NCBI RefSeq assembly: GCF_020283565.1
Contig: NC_060065.1
Location: 39,978,409-40,042,408, forward strand
Direction of reading: 5' to 3'
Origin: Trifolium pratense
Taxonomy: Eukaryota > Streptophyta > Magnoliopsida > Fabales > Fabaceae
Length of the DNA stretch: 64,000 nt
Position numbers and translations under genes: made by a program. Below the pieces are notes generated by a model. That model was not told the origin of the DNA. It did not search any database and worked only from the letters and a program-made list of their open reading frames with translations. Positions 9,640-19,735 of the stretch are shown piece by piece; within the stretch, counting starts at the first letter, position 1; each line of letters begins with the position of its first letter.

Positions 9640-10255
9640 CTTAGAAACCGATTGACATCTAGTTTCGTTAAAGATGATATGTTATGAAAGCAAAGAGAAA
9701 ATACTTTCCGGTATAGGGATGATGATTTAAATACTCATTACTTCCATATTGCTGCAACTACAAGGAAAATAGTAAAATTATTTACTTCCTTTACAAGTGG
9801 TCTGCAACACCTTTGGCAGTTATTGAACTTGTACATTATACGAACTTGTGGCTCTTAAGCTGGATCTTAGCAAATTTTATTATATAATTAATTGGAAGTA
9901 CCTTATATATGTTTTGGTAAATATAGGGTCATCTCATAAGTGGATAGGTTAGATCATTCTTTGTGTTAAGACGAATTATTTAGTCATTGTTAATGGTGAT
10001 ATGGTGGGACCTATCATTCTAGGGAGAGGTCTTCATCAAACATACCCTTTGTTGCTCTATTTATTCAACTTATGTGTTGAAAGTCTCTCGATGTTAATCA
10101 GACGTGAGAATAAAAAAAATATTTATGACATCAAAATTTGCAAGATACTCCAACCATTTTTGCGGAGCACAAAAATTGCTACAAAATATGATGAAAAAAA
10201 CTGTTGCCATTTACAATGTTGCAATGTTAATTGCCTTATTTGGGGAGAAAACTAA
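9640..10255 (+). pseudogene. LINE (non-LTR retrotransposon) reverse transcriptase remnant
   Basis: The open stretch 9961-10140 translates to NGDMVGP...LGRGLHQTYPLLLYLFNLCVESLSMLI, matching the plant L1 reverse-transcriptase block normally read as GRGLRQGDPLSPYLFILC. Farther upstream, near 9690-9770, broken frames preserve an RENTFRYRDDDLNTHYFH-like stretch corresponding to the conserved W(L/H)REGDxNTKFFH region. The YADD catalytic box is not visible, the QGDP motif is altered to QTYP, and the frame ends at 10255. It is an old, dead fragment. Confidence 0.8.
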
Positions 10256-10289
10256 TTTTTCTCACGCATATTATAACCCTTATAATTAA

Positions 10290-11165
10290 TTAACAACTTA
10301 AGATTTCACACAAATTTGAATGGAAAAAAAAAAAACTAAAATTCTCAAGAACATAAAAAATACAAAAAAGTTAAAATAAAAATTAATGATTGAGATTGAA
10401 TTAGCATGATGTGACAAGATATAAATATCAAATGATATGGACATCACAATAGTTGATTCCATATTATAAAATTATATAATCCAGTGATTTCTTCAAACAA
10501 AGTAACAATAACAAGTAAAAGGAGAAAAGAAATAAACAAAAAATGAATTATATTGAGAAGATAGAAAAAGACACCACAACTATGGGTGGCTGATAAACCA
10601 CTAACGATTTGTCATAATGGGAATGTCATTTATAAGTCCAATAAAGATTTCAATCCAAAAACCAAATAGAGGAGAAAACCTAACTCACTCATCATTCTCA
10701 CAAGAGAACAATTTTATTTTCTTTAAAAATTGTTTCAAATGAGATTACAAATGATTACTTAATGCAAAATTTACCATAAATTTAAATAGGTCATAAGTGA
10801 CACCATTATAGTCTCATATTGGACATACATATCTTTTTCTAAAATAAACTAAATATAATGAATCAATGTTCTTTCACTTTCACATGACATCAACTAAATT
10901 AAAAACAAACTAAGAATTATTACAACCACATTAAAATAAAAAGTAAAGTCCATTCTAATATATTTAAAATATGAATTCTTTCCATGCTCTTGATTTATCG
11001 TCATCACATTTGCATGATATAATTAATATGCTTTTGAGTCTGTCAAAGAAATATATTCAAGAGCATGAGAAATCGTTAATCATATGAATATCTTTATGAT
11101 GTGAAAATAAAATTATTATAGAATTAGAAGTAACATAAAACACTAATTTAAACTTAACTGATTCA
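10290..11165. other. AT-rich spacer, 3' flank of the NCR-type gene
   Basis: I see no coding frame, RNA gene or clearly bounded element here. The part next to 11165 is presumably the 3' UTR of the minus-strand peptide gene. Confidence 0.4.
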
Positions 11166-11415
11166 CTACATGCATTGGCACTTATTATAAATGCACTTCG
11201 CAAAACTATGAGAACACTCCTTATATATGCAATCATAGTGTTCCTCACAAAAATCAGCTGTAATTTAAAACAAGAATAAATGAGTGTTGCTTAAATGTAA
11301 AATTCAAAGATAAAATTTTAAAAATACGAGAAAAAAAAAATGTCTTACCACTAACAGCAAGTAATACAGAAAGAAAGAGGATTATAACATAAACACAACA
11401 TATAAGTTTAGTCAT
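11166..11415 (-). CDS. NCR-type (nodule cysteine-rich) secreted peptide, two exons
   Basis: Exon 1 (11415-11349) encodes a signal peptide, MTKLICC followed by VYVIILFLSVLLAVS. Exon 2 (11257-11166) encodes the mature peptide. The 91-bp intron is GT-AG (donor GTAAGA, acceptor TTACAG) and splits an Ala codon. The 52-residue product has a hydrophobic N-terminus and then six cysteines spaced C-x5-C-x4-C-x6-C-x4-C-x-C, ending Cys-Met before the TAG at 11168-11166. A signal-peptide exon, a short phase-1 intron and this cysteine pattern are the NCR/defensin-like gene layout. In IRLC legumes NCR peptides are secreted into symbiosomes and drive bacteroid differentiation. Many are nodule-specific, but expression cannot be read here. 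The mature peptide has mixed charge. I prefer the inner ATG because an in-frame upstream ATG would put a poor leader before the signal sequence. A defensin-like peptide outside nodules is the alternative. Confidence 0.87.
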
Positions 11416-11459
11416 ACTTTTTCCTTTTAGCATGTAACAAATTGAAAATTGTATGATCT

Positions 11460-11466
11460 TTTTATA
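11460..11466 (-). promoter_or_regulatory. Probable TATA box of the NCR-type gene
   Basis: Read on the minus strand the sequence is TATAAAA, about 45 nt upstream of the chosen ATG. This also argues for the inner ATG, since an outer ATG at about 11481 would lie upstream of the box. Confidence 0.55.
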
Positions 11467-11924
11467 AACGTTTACACCCATTAAATAGTTTTAGTACGTA
11501 CAATGTTGTCAGAAATTTCCTTCACAATAAAAATTATTAGTAAAATAATAAATATTGTTTCTTAAACACATTGATGTATCATATGTATCTTTAACTCACT
11601 CAATTGATCACATATAGTAAAAAGATGAAATAAAAATATGTTTGGTCATGAGAGTTCATTATTTTTTAATACAGACACTCTATTATGATTTTTTTTTTTC
11701 CTTCTTTTTTATCCTTTCATGAGAGTATGGAAACATCCCAAGGGATGTAATAGTGATGAACGGTGGAAAATATAGTTTTATGAATAACTCTCGTGAATTA
11801 AATGATGACAAATTTATGTTAGAATTAAAAGTATCTTAGATCAAAATCAATGTATATCAAATGCAGGAGTTGTGCTATTTTTTCATATTGAATTTTTTTA
11901 ATTTTTTGGGTCTAATAGTTCGGC

Positions 11925-12040
11925 GGCTTAGTTCGTAGGGATGTCATACTATATGTGCATGAGCCGTAGTTCGAATTTCAGACACTCCACTTATTCACCT
12001 TTAAGGTGAAATTTTTAGCCACTAGGCTACTTGACGATAA
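11925..12040 (+). mobile_element. tRNA-related SINE-like repeat
   Basis: The block CGGCGGCTTAGTTCGTAGG, a GCCGTAGTTCGAATTTCAGACACT stretch and CACTTATTCACCTTTAAGGTGAAATTTTTAGCCACTAGGCTAC resemble a degraded box A/box B pair. A related copy lies near 42120-42235 (CACTTATTCACCTTAAAAAGATGAAATTCTAGCAACTA). The ends are not resolved. Confidence 0.5.
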
Positions 12041-12059
12041 AAAAAGATAACATGTAAAA

Positions 12060-12780
12060 TTAGTTTTGGTCATGAGAGTTCTTTATTTATATTATAAATT
12101 GTAAGTGTTTTGTTTTTCTAAGTAGTATAGTGGCTAAAATTTCACTTTTGGCCCCGAGAGTTCTTTATTTTTTGTTACAAATCTTCAATGTTTTATTTTT
12201 TAAAGTAGTCCATATGGCTAAAATTTCACCTTTGGTTCATGAGAGTTCTTTTATTTTTTAGGCTTAATTGCACTTTTTTTGATCCCTCTAATTTATCAAA
12301 CTCACGAAAATAGTCCCCTATTTTAAAATTGAACTTTTCGGTCCTCTATTTCATATTTGTTGCAATTTTGCTCTCAACCCATATTTTTAATCTAAAAATT
12401 GTGTTTTTTAGCGTCATAGTAAAAAGTGATTTATTGTCTTTAACATTTAATCTAAATATAAAAAATTACATTTGAGACCAAAATTCAACCTTTTTAGGCA
12501 TTAAAAGTTGACATTTTTAAGGCAAAAAAAGGAAAACAAAAACGAGTTAGGACCAAAATTGCAACAAATGTGAAAATGGGAGGACAAAAACGTTTAATTT
12601 TAAAATAAGGGGACTATTTTTGTGAGTTTAATAAACTAGTGGACCAAAAGTATAATTAAGTCTATTTTTTTATTACTAATCTTCAATGTTTTGTTTTTAA
12701 AAGTAATTTAGTGGCTAAAATTTCACCTTTAAAATGTATAAGTAAAGTAATTTAGTGGCTAAAATCCCAAACTCTATATA
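12060..12780 (+). repeat. Tandem repeat, period about 82-84 bp, interrupted by a MITE
   Basis: The phrase GGTCATGAGAGTTCTTTATTT...AATGTTTT...AGTGGCTAAAATTTCAC recurs at about 12068, 12150 and 12234, and resumes after the inserted element at about 12664. Three to four units are visible, and a stray copy of the start is near 11646. Confidence 0.8.
12260..12663. mobile_element. MITE with ~85-bp inverted repeats, 404 bp
   Basis: The left arm starts AGGCTTAATTGCACTTTTTT and the right arm, on the minus strand, AGACTTAATTATACTTTTGG. Both continue with AAACTCAC(G/A)AAAATAGTCCCC and TATTTTAAAATT. It interrupts a tandem-repeat unit at a TTATTTTTT stretch that is present on both sides, giving an apparent ~9-bp duplication. 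Length and duplication suggest a MULE-derived MITE. The low-complexity target makes the exact duplication uncertain. Confidence 0.8.
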
Positions 12781-13775
12781 TAATGTAATTTCTTAATCAA
12801 CTTAACTAAGTTCACTATAACCCTTATTTAAAAAAAATAAAAAATCGCTATAACCCTTCAAATCTCCAATCTACACTCACGCATATAACCCTTGAAATCT
12901 TCAATCTACACCCACACATACATGTAATCTAAGGTGTATTTTTAGATTTAATGGAGACTTGCCATTTATTTATTGAATTGAATAAAATATATCGAAGAGG
13001 TGTCACGGGTTTAAAAGTTAGAGTAATTTGATGAACTTTTTAGTCGATATATTTGTGTTGTTAGAGAGTAATTTGATGAACTTTTAGAATATGATTTTTA
13101 GTGACCAATTTGGAGATTAATTAAAATGTTGTGACCAAAACTAAATCGGTTGCTATTTTTTTTTTAGTGACTAGTCTGAAAACTGAAATATTGTGAGCAA
13201 AACCAAAACGGCCACTAAAGTTTTTTAGACGCGGATTTAGAGACTAAAATATTGTGACTAAAACCAAACCGGTCACTGATGAATTTATTTATTTCCCAAG
13301 CTTAATAACAACTTTCCAAATTAAAAGCACAACATTTATTTATTTTTCAAATTTAATAACAACTTTTCAAATTAAAATCACAATATTTATTTATTGATCA
13401 GTTGTTAGTTTGACACAACCCAAAAAAATACATTTAGGGGCACACACAAAAGAGAAAAAATAAATATTAAATAATTTAGTTACATTAAGCGTGTGTTTGA
13501 TCCGCTAAAAAATGGGGACCGAACAACTTTTATTACTTTGTTTGATTTAGAAACTAGTCATGAAACTGAACAAAATACGTAGTAAGCGACCAAACAAAAA
13601 TAAGATTTTTTGTCTCTCACATAAGATAACTTTTTTTTTTTCGCTTCATAATCTATATATATAAATCCTAGATAGTTGTGGAATTGTCTATCTAAACCCT
13701 AATCCACAAACCAATTAAAACTTTTCATTTAGCCACATTATCCACTTACATCCATTTAATGTGGGGTACTATTTG

Positions 13776-13842
13776 TAATTATTATTATTATTATTATTAT
13801 TAATATTATTATTATTATTATTATTATTGTTGTTGTTGTTGT
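13776..13842. repeat. ATT/GTT trinucleotide microsatellite
   Basis: (ATT)n followed by (GTT)n. A second shorter ATT/TTG tract lies at about 14494-14528. Confidence 0.9.
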
Positions 13843-14286
13843 TTTGGGTTATTATTTATTTTAAATTTTTTTGTTCATTTTATTATTTTGTGTATTTTAT
13901 TATTTTTTTTTTCAAAAAAGTTAATGTTTTTGCTAATAATCTTTTGTCCAATCTTTGTAAATACAAGGAGTTGGTCGATTGTCAGGACTACTTTCTAATG
14001 TTAGTAAAAAAAAATAGATAAAATAAAATTTACTAATGGTTGTTATGCCCTGTATGATCTTTTTCATATTCGATATTTGAGTATGAGTTAAGTTGGTTTA
14101 TTTTTTTATAATATAAATAAAAACTTATGTTTCAACATCGATTGTTTTCCATGGTCAATGATATATTGTCATTTCCATAGTTATTTTGAAAAATGAGTTA
14201 AAGATATTGTTAATCAATGTTAATGAAGAAGATACCAAAGTAACTTCAAATGTCATGTATAAATAAGTTTTTTAAATATATAAACA

Positions 14287-14483
14287 TCTATATATATAAT
14301 TCCTAGATAGTTGTGCAACCACTAATCTAACCACAATGTATGAGTAGTATGAACACAAACTGTTTTCATAGTGACATAACAATTTATGGATTACCAACTT
14401 ATTTTGGTAGATGCAATATGATCCATTGTAATCTTTTTGAAATGTATAAACATATCTTTAATATCTATCTTATATTTACATCA

Positions 14484-14516
<33 letters not shown>

Positions 14517-14643
14517 TTGTTGTTGTTGATGTTATTATTATAATTTTCATAATACATATTGTTTCAATTTATACGAATGATTTTTCAACATTATAATATA
14601 AAATACCGCATAACACCCGTGCATCGCACGGGTGTGGGACTAG
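14287..14643 (+). mobile_element. Non-autonomous Helitron, 357 bp
   Basis: The element starts TCTATATATATAATTCCTAG after A14286 and ends with CTAG (14640-14643) before T14644. Nine bases before its end is a perfect 9-bp stem with a 3-nt loop, CACCCGTGC-ATC-GCACGGGTG (14614-14634). The A/T target, the TC start, the 3' hairpin and the CTRR end are the defining Helitron features. Confidence 0.88.
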
Positions 14644-14939
14644 TAAAACTATAAAAATGCGAAAACACTTGTATTGTTTTGTTCGGTATTTGTAAATCAA
14701 ACGTACCTTTAAACCCATAAACAGTATAATAGCATACGAGTAGAAAATGGAGGAATTTGGATGCTCTCCATTTTTACTATTTATTTTCTCTATCCATTAC
14801 TATATCTTTGAAAAGTTTTACAATATATATTAAATAAAGTGAATTCTTTCATTTATATATTACGTGAATATGTACCGGTATATACATTTATTGAGGTGAA
14901 TGATTCTGATTAGGTTATAAATAATATTTATTAATTTTT

Positions 14940-15220
14940 GGCCTAATTAGTAAAATGGTCTCTTTAAAGACATTTTTGGTTTCAGATTGGTCCCTTAAAG
15001 AAAAAAAATGTCCAAATAGGTCAATTAAAGGAAAAAAGGTCCGAATAGGTCCCTTAAAGACATCTCCGTTAATCAGTTCGGTCCCTAAAAAAAGGTTTGA
15101 ATAAGACTAAACCTGTTAACAAATTTGTCTTTAAAGGATCTATTCAGACTTTTTTTTCTTTAAAGGACCAACAACATGAAACCAAAAATGTCTTTAAGAG
15201 ACCATTTTACTAATTAAGCC
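14940..15220. mobile_element. MULE-type MITE, 281 bp with 9-bp target duplication
   Basis: Inverted ends GGCCTAATTAGTAAAATGGTC and, on the minus strand, GGCTTAATTAGTAAAATGGTC extend for about 60 bp (ACATTTTTGGTTTCA, then CCTTTAAAG). A perfect 9-bp duplication TTAATTTTT flanks it at 14931-14939 and 15221-15229. Confidence 0.92.
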
Positions 15221-15514
15221 TTAATTTTTCTATATTAAATACTATTTGTGGACACATCACAATCATCCATCTAAGCCGTGTATCGGTATATATCCACATG
15301 ATATGTGTCGGAGTGTTCACCAATAAATAATTGGACCTATTAAATAATTGCATTCCTTTTTTTTTTTACCGAAATTTCATTAAAAACTTTAATAATAATT
15401 GTAAAAAACTTAAAATGGATAAAGTAAAAAAAAAAAGAGGATCTTGGTTCAAAATGGAGACCTAAATTCAGTTTAGTCGTGAAAAGCTCGATGAATTAAC
15501 TGAACCCAACGACA

Positions 15515-18275
15515 ATGGAAACTTCGAGTGACACTCACTCCACTTCAGCAAATGAAAACGACACCGTCGTTGTTCAAACGGAACCTTCAACTTCTCACGC
15601 CGGCGAGAACGGTTCTGAAACCGATAACGCCGCCGATCCCCTCACGAAAAGCTCCGATGTGTTGGCTAAAGGCTTGTCGTCGATCCTCTCTTCCGTAATT
15701 AGGGATTTCGATTTCAGAGCTCAACAAACTCTCATCAGCCAAAACCATCTCTCTTCCTCTATCGATCGTCTCACCGGAGGTATATCTTTTGGTTACTCTT
15801 TTCTCTCTGTTGCTGATTTCACAACATTGTGCTCGAATTTCAAAATTAACTGTTGTGTTGTTTGGTTTTTGAGAAAATTTTCGTGCCTGATACCAAAATT
15901 GCCAAAAAGCGACTCAAATTATGTATATGTTTTGTGATGCAATTTGCAAGTAGATTTTGTTTTTGTTTATTATTGATCGTCATTGTGTTGTTGTTATTAT
16001 TATTAATATTGGATGAATTTGTTGTTGTGTTTTCCATTATTAATGCTCTGTGAAATCCAAACGGGTAGGAATGTAGGATCGTCCAACTACAGTGATGGTA
16101 CCTCCTCCGTAGGGTCGTTGGATGGTATGCCGTGATATGTAATTGCGAAAGCACTCCGACGCAAGTTAGTGAGAGTGTTTTAATTAAGAGTAGGAGTTTA
16201 TGAGATAGTGCACATTAGGAGGCTGAGGTCCTTAGAGAACCTCAAACAGTAGTCCTTAGAGAGTTCTTAAGTTCAAAAGGTGTGTATTTAATTAGTTTGG
16301 AGAAGATTGATGTGGCGACAACTTGCAAGGACAATTGCTTGCTGAAGCAACTTGTCCTTAGCAATATGTTGTGTAAGTTGCTGGACTCATCATGAGTTCT
16401 CAAGGGTTGCTAAAAAATGAACGAGTTACTTGAAAGTGATGTGACACTGTGGAGTCCACTTAAACCACTGATGATAGGTTGCACTATTGGAGGTGGTCTT
16501 ATACAAACTAGTCTTGCATTGAAGTGTTTGGGGGGGGGGGGGGGGGGGAGTTCGGCTTGAGGCTACCAATGACCCGTCAAGCCAAAAAGGTAGGATGTGC
16601 CCTCTAAATGTCATGATCTCTTTTCCATATTTGTCCTTCTATAGTGATTCTAGTCAGGCTGGTGCTACCTTACTGGGTAGGAATGTTTACCACGTTTGGT
16701 TCATAAGGGTGAGTTTTGTTATGGTTTCTGAAATCTGATGAAGTTTGACTGAGCGTAGACTTTACCTACATGCTAATAGTTTTTTTGTGTGGAAATAATA
16801 ATTATTTTATGAAGTTGCCAAAATAATCTATGGCTGAGTTTAGGTCAGGAACTTCTTAATTAAAATAATTTCATGGTTCTTCACTTGCTGAAAAGTCCTT
16901 ATAAGTTTATAGATAGACCATAAGGTCCAAGATCTTCTAGGTTTGTCATCTTGTTACAATAAGGAGTTACTTTGTGTGCTACTCTTTAAACCGGTGAAGC
17001 AGGTAGTGACATTGGGACTATTCTGTTTAACCTACTATAAAACCAAGGGAAAGCAGAAAATGCTTAAAAAGATGATATAAGATGTTGTTACTTATTCTAT
17101 ATTGGAAAGAAAGAAAAATGTGAAATTCGTGACTTAAGGTGTACCAGGAAGATTTTGCTTTCTGTGGTTAGAGGTTTTGTTCTCCTCATAAACATTTGTA
17201 CAATGGATTTCTTGCAGCTGGAATATAAAGTTGAAAAGAGTGTTTGTACCATTGGGCAAGTAGCAGTTGTAGTCTTTACTCTTTTCTTTCTTGTAGCTCT
17301 GGTAACCTTATATTGCTAATTTAAGGTTAAATAAGTAAAGCTTTTATTGCCATTATCTTGCTTTTCCATTTCTTTTCCTATATAAGAATATTCAACCCTA
17401 AGGAAAAAAACTGGATACAATTATATAATTCTCTCAACTTAGAAGAAGCTTTTCTCTATGGTGCTGCCACATTCAGTGGGAGGCTTTCAATTGGCTATTG
17501 CAGTTCATGATTATGGTATTAATTTTCTATGATACCTTTGGTTTAACCCTCATAAAAGAATCACATATGGGAGTAAGTTATATGGTCCAGAGGGGCAAGT
17601 TCTATTATGGTCCGCATCTTAGCCTCCTGGCTTGATAGTGTTTTACCAGGAAGTGTGAATATTAGTTTGAACAAACAAATTGCTTTAACCATTTTATTTG
17701 AAAATACAATGACACATTCCATTCATATCTGTTGAATAAGATAGTTGGCTACCATATGGTCTAGTGTAGCAAATTTTATGAAAGTGCCATTTATTAGCCT
17801 CCACCAAAGAGTGTGTTACCATGAAGTGAGAGTGCTGGATCCAAAAGTTTGGTGCACCATAGAGCTTCATAGATATTCTGCGAGCTATACAATAAAAATA
17901 AAAATATTATTGCTGCTGTAGTGTGCTAATATGGGTTGCCTTTGTTAACTTGCTAAAATTTCAGTTCAGTTATGCCTAATATTAATGTCTTTGCTAAAGT
18001 TTCTCCTATAACTCGAGGATGTTATAATTTCTAATTACTCCAGGTCTACAATTAGGTAACTTGAAATTTGTGTTTTTTGGGCAGAACTTGATCAGTTACT
18101 AGAAGATGCACCTTTGCCATTCATAATGCAACATGCAGCCAAGATATCCAGTGTTAGGAAAAGAGTTTCATCCCTGAATTCACTTCTAAAATCCATACAA
18201 GGGCGGATTGATAATATAGACCGCATTATGTCAACTGGCACTACTCAGGGTATAGACATGTCTCCAAAGGCTTAA
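15515..18275 (+). CDS. SNAPIN/BLOC-1-like small coiled-coil protein, two exons
   Basis: Exon 1 (15515-15779) and exon 2 (18085-18275) join through a GT-AG intron of 2305 bp to give 151 residues, ending at the TAA at 18273-18275. Residues 1-50 are Ser/Thr/Glu/Asn-rich and probably disordered. From about residue 48 (SSDVLAKGLSSILSSVIRDFD) the protein is predicted helical: LISQNHLSSSIDRLTGELDQL, then AAKISSVRKRVSSLNSLLK, SIQGRIDNIDRIM. The order 'short helix, RxTxEL/DQL, ARRRV, LNxxLxxxQxRI' resembles animal SNAPIN, a subunit of the BLOC-1/BORC complexes acting on endosomes and lysosomes. The match is by layout and a few residues, so the family name is tentative. The splice-junction codon (Glu) and phase are consistent. 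No TATA box is obvious upstream. Confidence 0.7.
16530..16548. repeat. Poly(G) run, 19 G
   Basis: A homopolymer of 19 guanines in the large intron of the SNAPIN-like gene. Its length is probably unreliable in an assembly. Confidence 0.8.
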
Positions 18276-18361
18276 TATTATATTTTTTTCTAATAGTTAC
18301 TGTTAATTAAGATAGAAACTGGTATCTATGGTTCAGAAAATAAATGAATAATCACAGAATT

Positions 18362-18720
18362 TATTACTTCCAAGAGCCAAACGAGAATCAATACTACACT
18401 GAAGAGTAAAGACCAGGCTGCCTAATAGAATGTTTAACCGATCCATTCCGGATCAACCGAATTGGTACGGAAGTTGTGACATGGGAAAACCACATAAAAC
18501 ACAACTTATTTTAATAACCTGGTGACCTACCAATTGTAGACGTAGGATCTTTGGCAAGCAAAAAGCACTAAATAATACAATTCGAGTGTACCAACTTCTT
18601 TCTTAATTCGAGGAAAAGGTGCAGGAGGAAAAGAAAACAACGAAGGGATCCGAATTGGACCTAAATTGGAATGACACGAAAAACCTTTTCGGATAAGGCA
18701 TTTAGTTTTTCCCTTATACG
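18362..18720 (-). pseudogene. ccmB: Mitochondrial ccmB fragment transferred to the nucleus (NUMT)
   Basis: The minus-strand translation gives KGFSCHSNLGPIRIPSLF, FSFPPAPFPRIKKEVGTLELYYL, then in another frame QLVGHQVIKISCVLCGFPM, SQLPYQFG, an in-frame stop, SGMDRLNILLGSL and SRLALG. This is the mitochondrially encoded CcmB, a membrane subunit of the haem-export/cytochrome c maturation system. Frameshifts (near 18540) and stops show it is dead in the nucleus. It lies about 90 bp downstream of the SNAPIN-like gene's stop codon, possibly in its 3' region. Confidence 0.9.
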
Positions 18721-18850
18721 GGACAACTTTTTGTCCACAGCCCGTAAGAGCCGCTCGTCCGGGTCGCCAGTCCAACAATTGTTGGGGCCAGCAGCATAGG
18801 CTATTAGCGGACGACGAGTCAAAAGCTCCTGCTCAAGCAGTTCAATCCAA
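18721..18850. other. GC-richer tract adjoining the ccmB copy, probably the same organellar insert
   Basis: The sequence (GCCCGTAAGAGCCGCTCGTC, GGGTCGCCAGTCC, CAGCAGCATAGGC) is much GC-richer than its surroundings and continues without a visible break from the ccmB fragment. I do not recognise a gene in it. Mitochondrial origin is inferred from composition and position. Confidence 0.5.
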
Positions 18851-19594
18851 TTGACTTAAGAAACAAATGAGAAAGAAATATAGGAACTCTAGTGGTTTAT
18901 TTCTTGCATATCTAATAAGTTGAGCTATCCTAACCTGTTTTATACTTATAAGGTTTCTAAGTTCTTCGGTAGCTGGATAAATTGTGTTTTAACTTTGATT
19001 ATCTGATCTCTTCCTCTTTCTCCTATTTGGTATCATTGTTTTAGTCCTCCCATTCAGTTTTTTAAATGGGTTAAGATAGACCGTTGTTGCTACTGGACGG
19101 CGAAACGTGTTTTCAAAAAACTCTCTGGAGAATGATTCTCAAAAACAGAGGAAGTTGTAGTACAATATACAGACAAAACACTCACAATCTTGACATAAAT
19201 ATTAAAAGATAAAGGATTCCTATCCAAGAAATTTGAGAGTCTTGGTCTCTCCTCCCCTAAGAATTAGAGAGCTTGGTCTCCTATCAATATCCAATTCCAA
19301 ATAAATGCCTACTGACTTATCCTTCCATTTACCTATATGTTCAAGCACTGCCTAATATTAACTGCTGCCTAATCAAACAATAACTGCAGCCTAATAACAG
19401 TACTAATTAGAGGTCTAACATGCTGGTGTTGGAATTCCACCCCCTCCCCTTCCAGTGGTCTCTGTTTAGCCAGTACACAGTTTTATTACTCTGCAGAGTT
19501 AAAATTGAATTTCCTTTGATCAGCTGTCTGTTCTGTTTTGTTGTGATTGATCTATTCTTGTACAGTTCTTAGATTTTTATTTTTAAAAATTTTG

Positions 19595-19735
19595 GGGAAG
19601 GGAAAAATTATTATTAAATAAAGTGACATTAACAATCATTTTACAACTGTCCCCAAGGGGATTTAGATTCCATCCCTTGAGGTTATAAGGTCAAACTCTT
19701 ACCACTGAGCTAACATCTCATCGGCTGTACAGTTC
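19595..19735 (-). mobile_element. tRNA-derived SINE-like repeat
   Basis: Read on the minus strand, TAGCTCAGTGGTAAGAG is an excellent box A. It is followed about 25 bp later by a weak box B-like GGGATGGAATCTAA. An AT-rich tail lies at the left side. The target duplication is not resolved. Confidence 0.55.

Larger units (their letters stand above)
13652..14643 (+). mobile_element. Helitron group, outer element
   Basis: A Helitron-type 5' start (A|TCTATATATATAAATCCTAGA) lies at 13652. A near-identical start lies at 14287, and only one 3' terminus (hairpin plus CTAG, 14643) is found. Either an inner element replaced the outer 3' part, or two elements share one end. No Rep or helicase coding sequence is present. 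Confidence 0.65.

Noticed and set aside
16530..16548. G-quadruplex regulatory element
   Set aside because: A pure G19 homopolymer in an intron is more likely a slippage tract, and its length may be a sequencing artefact.
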